From Candidatus Cloacimonadota bacterium (lineage in GTDB: Bacteria > Cloacimonadota > Cloacimonadia > Cloacimonadales > TCS61), in the NCBI GenBank assembly GCA_030600585.1, contig JAUVLU010000013.1, forward strand, positions 1 to 59,214: 59,214 bases of DNA, in the 5' to 3' direction. The notes under the pieces are model-generated. The model did no database searches, was not told the origin of the DNA, and saw nothing but the letters and a program-made list of their open reading frames with translations. A program made the position numbers and the translations under genes. Shown here piece by piece: positions 52,238 to 59,214 of the stretch (positions within the stretch are counted from its first letter, which is position 1; every line of letters begins with the position of its first letter).

Positions 52238-52315
52238 TGGTCGGGATGAGAGGATTTGAACCTCCGACCTTTCGCCCCCCAGACGAACGCGCTAACCGAG
52301 CTGCGCTACATCCCG
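52238..52315 (-). tRNA. tRNA-Pro (anticodon GGG)
   Basis: On the minus strand, CGGGATG (52315-52309) pairs with CATCCCG for the acceptor stem, followed by discriminator A and an encoded CCA (52240-52238). The D-arm starts GTAGCGCAGCTCGG. The anticodon stem-loop TTCGT-CTGGGGG-CGAA type gives GGG after U33. The T-arm is GGAGG-TTCAAAT-CCTCT-like. Total length is 78 with CCA. It reads CCC and CCU codons. Confidence 0.95.
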
Positions 52316-52395
52316 ACGGTGGACATATTTGAAATATCACTATTTGCTGACAAGTATTATCTTTCTATTTTCTTTTTGATTTCTTGTATGAAAAA

Positions 52396-52401
52396 TTGAC
52401 A
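52396..52401 (+). promoter_or_regulatory. possible -35 box before the ABC-F gene
   Basis: TTGACA followed by CAATCA resembles the TTGACACAATAG element at 7009. It lies 39 bases before the start codon. No convincing -10 is visible; TTTTTTG follows. Confidence 0.3.
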
Positions 52402-52439
52402 CAATCACTGAAACTCAATTTTTTGTTTTTGAGGTTTAA

Positions 52440-54332
52440 ATGAGCATTGTATCATTGTCTAATATATATCACAGCTTTGGAGCTGAAAAACTTTTCCAAG
52501 CGTTAAGTTTTTCTATAGAACATAATAGCAGGATAGGATTAGTTGGTAAGAATGGCAGCGGAAAAACTACTCTTTTCAATATTCTTACACAAAATTTAAT
52601 CCCGGATAAAGGCAATGTACATAAATCTAAAACCGCAAAAATATCCTACCTGACTCAGGAACCTGAACTGGACGATTCACTTACCCTGAAAGAATGTGTG
52701 CTGCAATCCCGACCTGATCATATAGAACTGAGTGAACAACTTAGGAAAGCCGAGTTGAAATTGGCTGAAGATGATTCTCAAAAAAACTTGGATCATTATG
52801 CACAAATGCAGCAAAGATTTGAGTTGGCTGGAGGTTATCATTTTAATACGGAAATGAAGTTGGTTCTAACAAGTTTGAACTTTCCGCAAGATGTTTGGAA
52901 TCAGAAAATAAGGAACTTTAGCGGTGGAGAAAAAACCAGAATTCAGCTTGCTACGATCCTGCTTCAACCCTTTGACCTGCTGCTTTTGGATGAGCCTACA
53001 AATCATCTTGATATCGAGATGATATACTGGCTTGAAAAATATCTCTCATCTCTGAATAAACCATATCTTATCATATCTCATGATCGTCATTTTCTGGATA
53101 ATACCGTAACTAAGATCGCTGAGATTAGGAATTACTCGATTGATCTTTATTCAGGAAATTACAGTCAATATAGAGAACAATTACAACTGCGGTTGGAACT
53201 GCAGGAAAAGACATTCCGCAAACAGCAGAAGAAGATCGATAGAATGGAGAAACAGATCGATCAATACCGTATTTGGGGACGTGCGAGAGATAGCGAAAAA
53301 ATGTTTGTAAGGGCAAAAGAGCTTGAGAAAAGGCTTGAAAAAATTGAGAGAACCGATCTTCCCAAAAAAGAGAAGAAGATCAAACTGAATTTTGAAACTG
53401 AAAAACGCAGCGGAAATGATGTTTACACATTCGACGACATGAGCTTCGGCTTCCCAGATAACACATTAGCTTCCAACGTAAATTTAAGAATATTCTATCA
53501 AAATAAAATTGCAATTCTGGGAACGAACGGCTGTGGTAAAACTACATTTCTTAAACTCCTTAATGAAGAGATCCTGCCCATTTCCGGAAAAGTAAAAAAA
53601 GGCGCAAGTTTGGACATCGGTTATTATGATCAAATGCATCTTGAACTTGATGATTCATTAACTGTTATGCAGACTATTTGGCAGCTTGTTCCAAATACAC
53701 CAAAAGGATATGTCTTTTCTTATCTGGCAAAATACGGATTTACCGGAGATGAAGTAGAAAAGCAGGTTTCCGTTCTCAGCGGAGGAGAAAAAGCCAGACT
53801 ATATCTGGCAAAATTAATCCATGAAAAACCAAATTTTCTGATTCTTGATGAACCGACAAACCATCTCGATATTAATATGATCTCTTATCTCGAAAATGCT
53901 TTACTGGAATTTGACGGCACAATTGTTTTCGTTTCACACGATAGATATTTTATAGAAAAAATTGCTAAGAAAAAATGGATATTCACATCCGGTACAATTA
54001 AAGAAACTTCACAAAAACTGGACGACCTTTTCTTCCAAAAAGAGAAGAAAAAGAAAACTGAAAACAGCAAACCGAAAAGCACTGAAAACAGAAAAACAAA
54101 TCCATTTGTATTGAAGAAATTATTAACTACCATAGATCAAACTTTGGCTTTTCTCGATTCTAAAACTGAAAAACTTGATCTTTGCGAACTCGAATTCTCT
54201 AAACAGGAAATTTATAATGACCGGCAAAAAGTAAAATCTTTGACAGGCAATATAAAGAGAATAAAAGAGGAAATTGAGGATTTGAAAAAAGAACTCGATG
54301 AACTTGAGAATGAATATCTGGAGTTGTTATGA
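52440..54332 (+). CDS. ABC-F family ATPase (Uup-like)
   Basis: A 630-residue soluble protein with two ABC domains and no membrane part. Domain 1 has LVGKNGSGKTTLFNI, the signature RNFSGGEKTRIQLATILL and LLLDEPTNHLD. Domain 2 has ILGTNGCGKTTFLKLL, VLSGGEKARLYLAKLI and LILDEPTNHLDI. The linker (about 240-320) is strongly charged and coiled, and a C-terminal coiled coil follows (about 555-630). ABC-F proteins act on the ribosome, and Uup-type members also bind branched DNA. The last 4 bases overlap the next gene (ATG in the stop). Confidence 0.88.
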   Translation: MSIVSLSNIYHSFGAEKLFQALSFSIEHNSRIGLVGKNGSGKTTLFNILTQNLIPDKGNVHKSKTAKISYLTQEPELDDSLTLKECVLQSRPDHIELSEQLRKAELKLAEDDSQKNLDHYAQMQQRFELAGGYHFNTEMKLVLTSLNFPQDVWNQKIRNFSGGEKTRIQLATILLQPFDLLLLDEPTNHLDIEMIYWLEKYLSSLNKPYLIISHDRHFLDNTVTKIAEIRNYSIDLYSGNYSQYREQLQLRLELQEKTFRKQQKKIDRMEKQIDQYRIWGRARDSEKMFVRAKELEKRLEKIERTDLPKKEKKIKLNFETEKRSGNDVYTFDDMSFGFPDNTLASNVNLRIFYQNKIAILGTNGCGKTTFLKLLNEEILPISGKVKKGASLDIGYYDQMHLELDDSLTVMQTIWQLVPNTPKGYVFSYLAKYGFTGDEVEKQVSVLSGGEKARLYLAKLIHEKPNFLILDEPTNHLDINMISYLENALLEFDGTIVFVSHDRYFIEKIAKKKWIFTSGTIKETSQKLDDLFFQKEKKKKTENSKPKSTENRKTNPFVLKKLLTTIDQTLAFLDSKTEKLDLCELEFSKQEIYNDRQKVKSLTGNIKRIKEEIEDLKKELDELENEYLELL

Positions 54333-55300
54333 AAATTGGATTTACCACATCTTTTCCTGTTGAAGTTGTAATTGCCGCCGGGCACACACCAATAGATATG
54401 AATAATATTTTTGTAACCGGAAATGCTGCCGATTTTGTAGAACAAGCAGAATTTGATGGTTATCCACGGAATATTTGCAGTTGGATAAAGGGGATGTACA
54501 GCGTTGCGCTGTCTTCCGGTATTGACGCTGTAATCGGTGTGGTGGAGGGTGATTGCTCTAATACTCATTCACTGATGTCCACACTTGTAGATAAAAACAT
54601 TGAAGTGATCTCTTTTTCATTTCCACACAATAAAGATAGGAAAAAACTTGCGGCTGAGATAGAAAAACTGGAACAATATTTCAAGGTAGAACACTCAAAG
54701 GTTCTTGAAGTGAAAGTACGACTCGATAAGATCAGGAAGAAATTGATCCGACTCGATGAGCTTACTTTTAAGGATAACAAAGTAACCGGATTGGAAAATC
54801 ATCTCTGGCTGGTGAATTCATCAGATTTTAATGGAAATCCTGATGATTTTGAAATAAGACTGGATAAATTCATTTTGGAAGCTGGAGAACGAAAATCGAT
54901 AAATTCCGATTTCCGATTTGGATTTCTGGGTGTTCCACCAATTATTACAGATCTTTATGACTTTTTATTAGAATATAACGTAAATGTTGTTTTCAATGAA
55001 ATCCAAAGGCAATTCAGTATGCCATATCTGGAGAATGATATTGTTGATCAATATCTGCATTACACCTATCCATACACGATTTTTGATAGATTAAAAGATA
55101 TACGGGATGAGATTGAAAACCGCAAACTCGATGCAGTGATCAGTTACTCACAATCCTTCTGTCATCGGCAGATCGACAATATTCTCATAAAAAAATATAT
55201 TGATATTCCCGTTCTTACAATAGAAGGTGATCAACCCGGTGAATTGGATGCCAGAACAAAACTCAGGATCGAAAGTTTTTTGGATATGCTGAAATACTAA
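54329..55300 (+). CDS. 2-hydroxyacyl-CoA dehydratase (HgdB)-like protein
   Basis: A 323-residue protein of the HgdB/BcrB-like family, which holds a 4Fe-4S cluster for difficult reductions. It starts KIGFTTSFPVEVVIAAGHTP, a typical opening. It has cysteines in YPRNICSWIKG, VVEGDCSNTH and SQSFCHRQI, and ends with VLTIEGDQPGELDARTKLRI then ESFLDML, the usual family end. At 323 residues it is shorter than the ~400-residue dehydratase subunits. No activator ATPase gene (HgdC) is next to it. The ATG overlaps the ABC-F stop. The substrate is unknown. Confidence 0.8.
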   Translation: MKIGFTTSFPVEVVIAAGHTPIDMNNIFVTGNAADFVEQAEFDGYPRNICSWIKGMYSVALSSGIDAVIGVVEGDCSNTHSLMSTLVDKNIEVISFSFPHNKDRKKLAAEIEKLEQYFKVEHSKVLEVKVRLDKIRKKLIRLDELTFKDNKVTGLENHLWLVNSSDFNGNPDDFEIRLDKFILEAGERKSINSDFRFGFLGVPPIITDLYDFLLEYNVNVVFNEIQRQFSMPYLENDIVDQYLHYTYPYTIFDRLKDIRDEIENRKLDAVISYSQSFCHRQIDNILIKKYIDIPVLTIEGDQPGELDARTKLRIESFLDMLKY

Positions 55301-55305
55301 CGTAA

Positions 55306-55383
55306 CTCGAAATTCCGATTTCGAGAAGAATAAGAGTAAGATTGGAATCTTGCTTTTACTCGTTCCTCCCGAAAGTATTCGGG
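55306..55383. repeat. three consecutive hairpins
   Basis: CTCGAAAT-TCCG-ATTTCGAG (55306-55325), AAGATT-GG-AATCTT (55338-55351) and CCCGAA-AGTA-TTCGGG (55368-55383) are all perfect. The first stands 5 bases after a stop. None has a strong T-run. They look like interspersed palindromes rather than a single terminator. Confidence 0.65.
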
Positions 55384-55437
55384 ATCTTGGGAATGCAAAT
55401 AACTCGATCTACCGGATCGGGTAAGGAGAAATATAAA

Positions 55438-55995
55438 ATGAAATTTATAATTTTAGCTTTTATTTTTTTGTTATTTTGTTACTCACTATTTTCTCAAGAT
55501 AACATACTGAATTACGATAAACAAATCTCAGAATTAATTGAAGATATCAATAAAGAGAATGTTTCAATATTAATAGAAAAATCTGAATACAAGCTAACTG
55601 TTCTATACAACGATGAGAAAATTAAAAGCTATCCTGTAGTTTTTGGTTCAAATCCAATTGATGATAAACTGCAAGAAGGTGATTGCTGCACTCCCGAAGG
55701 TGTTTTTAAAGTTCGCACACATTATCCGCATAAAAGCTGGTCAAAATTTATTTGGATAGATTATCCGACAGCAAATTCATGGGAAAAACACAATTCTGCG
55801 AAATCCAAGGATTCAATTTCTGATAATGCAACTATCGGGGGTGAGATTGGAATTCACGGAGTTCCCGATGGTTATGATAATATGATCGATGAAAAATACA
55901 ACTGGACTCTTGGCTGCATTTCACTAAAGAATATCGATGTTAATGAGATTTATCAAATAATAAAAGTGGGAACTAAAATTGAGATCAGAAATTGA
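55438..55995 (+). CDS. L,D-transpeptidase (YkuD family)
   Basis: A 185-residue exported enzyme that cross-links peptidoglycan or attaches proteins to it. From the ATG at 55438 (TAAGGAGA upstream) it starts MKFIILAFIFLLFCYSLFSQ, a signal peptide; the longer frame from 55342 only reads the repeat DNA. The catalytic region has GGEIGIHGVPDG (His) and NWTLGCISLKN (Cys), the HxG ... SxGC pattern with T for S. The entry region ILIEKSEYKLTVLYNDEKIK is the usual first strand pair. It overlaps the next gene by 17 bases. Confidence 0.88.
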   Translation: MKFIILAFIFLLFCYSLFSQDNILNYDKQISELIEDINKENVSILIEKSEYKLTVLYNDEKIKSYPVVFGSNPIDDKLQEGDCCTPEGVFKVRTHYPHKSWSKFIWIDYPTANSWEKHNSAKSKDSISDNATIGGEIGIHGVPDGYDNMIDEKYNWTLGCISLKNIDVNEIYQIIKVGTKIEIRN

Positions 55996-56416
55996 AATAA
56001 GAAGACCTGAAACAAAACAAGAATTCGACAAATATTATGATCTGCGCTGGCGAATTTTGCGAAAACCGTGGAATCAACCAAAAGGAAGTGAAAAAGATGA
56101 AATGGATCAGACAAGCATTCATATCATGGCTATTAAAGACGATAAAGTAATTGGTTGTGGACGTGGGCATTTTAATTCATCTGTAGAAGCTCAAATCCGT
56201 TATATGGCTGTTGATGAGAGTTTTCAAGGACAAGGAGTAGGTTTAAGAATATTAAAGGCTCTGGAAGAAATATTGACAGAAAACGGAGCTAAAGAAATTA
56301 TTCTTAAAGCTCGTGAAAAAGCTGTTTCACTTTATGAGAAACAGGGATACAAAATTTATAAAGAAGGTAAGATATTGTTTGGTGAGATCAAGCATTATTG
56401 GATGAGGGAAAAATGA
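55979..56416 (+). CDS. GNAT-family N-acetyltransferase
   Basis: A 145-residue acetyltransferase: EIEIRRPETKQEFDKYYDLR, then IRYMAVDESFQGQGVGLRIL with the acetyl-CoA loop QGQGVG, and LYEKQGYKIYKEGKILFGEI at the end, a complete single GNAT domain of the ElaA/YjcF-like style. It starts at TTG inside the 3' end of the transpeptidase gene; no ATG is near. It also overlaps the deaminase gene (ATGA). The substrate is unknown. Confidence 0.8.
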   Translation: MRSEIEIRRPETKQEFDKYYDLRWRILRKPWNQPKGSEKDEMDQTSIHIMAIKDDKVIGCGRGHFNSSVEAQIRYMAVDESFQGQGVGLRILKALEEILTENGAKEIILKAREKAVSLYEKQGYKIYKEGKILFGEIKHYWMREK

Positions 56417-57723
56417 AAATCGACATATTAATCAAAAATGGAATTATTATAGAATTTGATAAAAATCCAGCAATAAGCAGCATAGCAATTACAGATGGTA
56501 AAATTCTGGAAATAGGAAAAGAATTAGAACAGAAATATGATGCAAAACAGATCATAGATGCAACAAATAAAATCGTGATGCCCGGCTTTATAAATACTCA
56601 CTCCCACGTGGCAATGAGCTATTTTAAAGGTTTGGCAGATGATCTTCCTCTGCAAGAGTGGTTATCAAAACACATTTGGCCGGTTGAGAATAAATTCCTA
56701 TCAGCAGAATTTGTAGAAGATGCAGCTCTGCACGGTTGTGCTGAAATGATAAAAAACGGAATAACCACTTTCAGTGACATGTATTTCTTTGGAGATCAAA
56801 CAGCTATGTCAGCCGAGAAAATTGGTATTCGTGCTGTCTTAGGTGAAGGTGTTCTGGATCTTCCGGTCGCTAATTACCAGAATGCAGATGAGATATTTGC
56901 TTACATAAGAAAAATGCATGATAAATATGAGAAAAGTGAGCTTATTGATTTTGCAGTTGCTCCTCATGCTATCTATACTTGTGGGAAAGAGAATCTTATT
57001 AAAGCAAAAGATCTGGCACTGGAACTTGGAATTTTACTTCATATCCATCTTTCCGAAACTAAACAGGAAGTGCAGAATTGCATCAAAAAAACCGGTTTAC
57101 GCCCGGTTGAATATTTGGATTCATTCGGCTTTTTTGAAGGAGATGTTGTCGTTGCTCATGCAATTTGGATAGATGAGAATGAGCAAAATATCCTATCTAA
57201 AAATAATACTTCAATCGCAATTAATACAAACAGTAATTTAAAATTAGCTTCCGGATTCGATTCGTTCAAAAGTTACCTGGATCATGGAGTTAATCTGAGC
57301 ATTGGAACAGACGGAGTTGCCAGTAACAACAATCTGAGTATAATAGAGGAAATGAGCTTTACCTCTAAAATGCAAAAAGCTTTGAATAACGATCCAACTA
57401 TTTTCCCGGCAAAAGAGATGGTGCAAATTGCAACTATTGGCGGTGCAAAAGCTTTGAAAAAGTGCGATCAGATCGGCTCAATTGAAGTTGGTAAAAGAGC
57501 TGATATCATCCTCATTGATATAAACAATATAGAAGCACAACCAATGTACGATCCATATTCTCATCTGGTTTATTCATTAACTTCAGAGCAGATAAAAGAT
57601 GTAATTATAAATGGGAAGATCGTAATGAAAGACAGACAGTTAGTTAATATCGAAGAAAAAGAATTGATTGAGAAGGCAAAATATTATCAAAAAAAGATAG
57701 CGGAATTCAATCATGTTAGATAA
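56413..57723 (+). CDS. mtaD: 5-methylthioadenosine/S-adenosylhomocysteine deaminase
   Basis: A 436-residue amidohydrolase that deaminates methylthioadenosine or S-adenosylhomocysteine in SAM recycling. Motifs are VMPGFINTHSHVAMSYFKGL (metal-binding H-x-H), ADDLPLQEWLSKHIWPVE, which is diagnostic of the subfamily, VAPHAIYTCG, LHIHLSETKQEV, VVAHAIWIDENE and SIGTDGVASNNNLSIIEEM. The ATG at 56413 overlaps the previous stop (ATGA); a TTG at 56398 would add five residues. The end has the usual GxxADIILID strand. Confidence 0.9.
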   Translation: MKIDILIKNGIIIEFDKNPAISSIAITDGKILEIGKELEQKYDAKQIIDATNKIVMPGFINTHSHVAMSYFKGLADDLPLQEWLSKHIWPVENKFLSAEFVEDAALHGCAEMIKNGITTFSDMYFFGDQTAMSAEKIGIRAVLGEGVLDLPVANYQNADEIFAYIRKMHDKYEKSELIDFAVAPHAIYTCGKENLIKAKDLALELGILLHIHLSETKQEVQNCIKKTGLRPVEYLDSFGFFEGDVVVAHAIWIDENEQNILSKNNTSIAINTNSNLKLASGFDSFKSYLDHGVNLSIGTDGVASNNNLSIIEEMSFTSKMQKALNNDPTIFPAKEMVQIATIGGAKALKKCDQIGSIEVGKRADIILIDINNIEAQPMYDPYSHLVYSLTSEQIKDVIINGKIVMKDRQLVNIEEKELIEKAKYYQKKIAEFNHVR

Positions 57724-57726
57724 AAA

Positions 57727-57748
57727 AAGCGGAGGGAAAACCCTCCGC
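57727..57748 (-). terminator. hairpin terminator
   Basis: GCGGAGGG-AAAA-CCCTCCGC with a run of T on the minus-strand side (AAAAAAA at 57722-57728 on the plus strand). It ends the outer-membrane protein gene and may also stop the convergent deaminase transcript. Confidence 0.85.
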
Positions 57749-57759
57749 AATTCCAATTA

Positions 57760-59169
57760 TTACCACAAATACTTCAAATCTAACTGCCATGAATTAAATT
57801 GAGAAAAATCACTTCCAAAGTTAACATCGACTTTTAAACATTCAAATAGTGTGATGGTAGTTCCAAATGCAACGTAACGGTCAGTTTCCCATCTGCTGAA
57901 TTCATTATCCTCGAAATATTCAAGTTCCTGTCTTATCAATTTCAATCCCATTCCACCAAAGATCTGAATAGCTTCATTTAATTTGTAACTTACTCCAAAC
58001 GGTACTTCAATAACCACTTTCCAATCCTTGATCTCAAAATTGTTTTCTCCACTTGTAGAAGTTGAATCAGTATATGTAGTATCAGTGTATATGTCTTGAG
58101 AAAAATCAAGAATGTAGTAAGATTCATCTCGCACCGTTTCACCATACATTCCAAACAATTTAATTCCATAGAATATATCTAATTTTTCTTTGTTTATTGC
58201 TTTCCCAAATCCTAATGTAGCTGTATACAATTCCGTATCTTCTATTTTATCATCTTCATAAATATCTTTACGTTCACGATTTAATTCACTATCTTCATAA
58301 TCTAAATTATGATAAGAACTTAAGTATTCGTAATCGGTTGATTGTTGAATATAATGAGACTCCAGGAAAAAACGATTTACTGTGCCGGTTTCTTGAGTTT
58401 CCAATAAAATAGAAAATCCCATATCTTCAATTTTATGTTCGATATTTTCTAATCTCTCAAATATATTTCGATCAGAATAAACTACACTATTGTAGTAAGA
58501 GAACCTTTCATAGTCGTATTTACTTAAGTAGAAATCTTCAATATCATTTTTTGAATACATCATTGTAATATCAGTTTTATAGTTAGATAATAATCTGAAA
58601 TTAATTCCCGTTGAGAAATAATCGTTATCATAATCATAATCTTCAATATCTTCATAGATAACATAATCCGGTTCTTCTATTTCCAATTCATCATGAACAA
58701 TATCTTGCCAGTTAACTCCATATTTAAAGAAACATCCCAGATGAAAACTATCCGATAATTCATAAGATATTGTGTTATTTATCAAGCTTGCTCCATATTC
58801 AGTACCATCAAAATAAGTAGAGTTACCGTAATAATTAATAATATCATCCAAATATATACGTGGTTCACGATTGTTACTGGCAATATCTGCATTAACTCTA
58901 ACACATAACTTACTGGCTAACGGCATTATGCTGAAGTTGATGTTTTTTGCACTAAATCCTTCATAACTATTTGAGTAACCGTTATTAATGATCTGCACAT
59001 ATCTGCTGTTGTACTCAGAAATGTGCGAGGGGAACAATTCAATATCTGTTTCCGTATCCGATATAAGATATTCAAAATAGCTTCCCAATCCATTAATCAT
59101 GACACTTGCACTTAAATTCATAGCCAATCCCAATATGACTATGCCAAACAAAATTTTTGTGGTTTTCAT
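57760..59169 (-). CDS. outer-membrane beta-barrel-like protein of unknown function
   Basis: A 469-residue exported protein with signal peptide MKTTKILFGIVILGLAMNLS then ASV. The mature part has alternating strands with many Tyr and Asp residues (EEPDYVIYEDIEDYDYDNDY, a very acidic loop at about residues 175-195), and ends SQFNSWQLDLKYLW with a terminal aromatic residue, as barrels do. I do not recognise a family. The ribosome-binding site CTGGAGGAAAG precedes it. The acidic loops could bind cations. It is transcribed alone. Confidence 0.65.
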   Translation of the reverse strand: MKTTKILFGIVILGLAMNLSASVMINGLGSYFEYLISDTETDIELFPSHISEYNSRYVQIINNGYSNSYEGFSAKNINFSIMPLASKLCVRVNADIASNNREPRIYLDDIINYYGNSTYFDGTEYGASLINNTISYELSDSFHLGCFFKYGVNWQDIVHDELEIEEPDYVIYEDIEDYDYDNDYFSTGINFRLLSNYKTDITMMYSKNDIEDFYLSKYDYERFSYYNSVVYSDRNIFERLENIEHKIEDMGFSILLETQETGTVNRFFLESHYIQQSTDYEYLSSYHNLDYEDSELNRERKDIYEDDKIEDTELYTATLGFGKAINKEKLDIFYGIKLFGMYGETVRDESYYILDFSQDIYTDTTYTDSTSTSGENNFEIKDWKVVIEVPFGVSYKLNEAIQIFGGMGLKLIRQELEYFEDNEFSRWETDRYVAFGTTITLFECLKVDVNFGSDFSQFNSWQLDLKYLW

Positions 59170-59214
59170 CTTTCCTCCAGTTTTGTTTTTTTTAAAAATA
59201 TAAAATTATAACTT

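Noticed and set aside
52032-52340. Short frames on both strands around tRNA-Pro
   Set aside because: The plus-strand frame reads two tandem repeat units and the minus-strand one reads through the tRNA; both are by-products of these elements.

Overview
The window looks like a chromosomal segment of an AT-rich, Gram-negative bacterium, most likely Candidatus Cloacimonadota or a close relative in the FCB group. Five large secreted proteins end in a Por/T9SS-type sorting domain (PNPFNPTTTISF ... GIYFYKL ... KCLLLK), a style I associate with Cloacimonadota. There are also outer-membrane beta-barrels, LolA-like proteins, lipoproteins and a Wzx/Wzy polysaccharide locus. The taxonomy is inferred from protein style only.

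Layout. (1) 1-474: the last codons of an insertion-sequence transposase, then intergenic DNA. (2) 474-15538 (+): secreted surface proteins. These are a DUF4412-like protein, a beta-helix protein, two paralogous seven-repeat proteins and two LVIVD beta-propeller proteins, interrupted by an exported isoaspartyl methyltransferase and a membrane spermidine-synthase-like protein. Palindromic repeats sit between these genes and, in frame, inside their sorting domains. (3) 15679-30240 (+): a long co-directional run that begins with a TetR regulator. It encodes a GNAT protein, a radical SAM/SPASM protein, GtrA, a START-like protein, lipoproteins, an MMPL/RND exporter, patatin, a LolA-like carrier, a DUF1302-like barrel, small membrane proteins, PlsC and a DUF2156 transferase. 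I read it as a candidate envelope-lipid synthesis and trans-envelope transport system. It is the most interesting unit here. (4) 30422-36881 (-): SppA protease fused to a barrel-like N-terminal domain, then a GntR/ABC-transporter/DUF4097 operon. (5) 37025-51280 (-): a Wzz/Wzy/Wzx polysaccharide locus with five GT4 glycosyltransferases, a membrane-anchored heparinase II/III-like protein, an SDR epimerase and WecB. A perfect hairpin with a T-run closes it. (6) 51346-52315 (-): endonuclease III, then two ~100 bp repeat units, then tRNA-Pro(GGG). (7) 52440-57723 (+): ABC-F ATPase overlapping a 2-hydroxyacyl-CoA-dehydratase-like protein; then L,D-transpeptidase, GNAT and MTA/SAH deaminase in an overlapping trio. 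(8) 57760-59169 (-): an outer-membrane protein of unknown role.

How the genes work together. The first 15 kb makes exported or surface-attached proteins built from interchangeable modules, with clear traces of recombination between copies. These traces are shared 3' ends, a shared 84 bp spacer, a mosaic sorting domain and a stray copy of the sppA 3' end. The central island and the O-antigen-type locus both build the envelope: one probably makes and moves lipids across the periplasm, the other makes surface polysaccharide. No CRISPR array, rRNA, prophage or recognisable riboswitch was seen.
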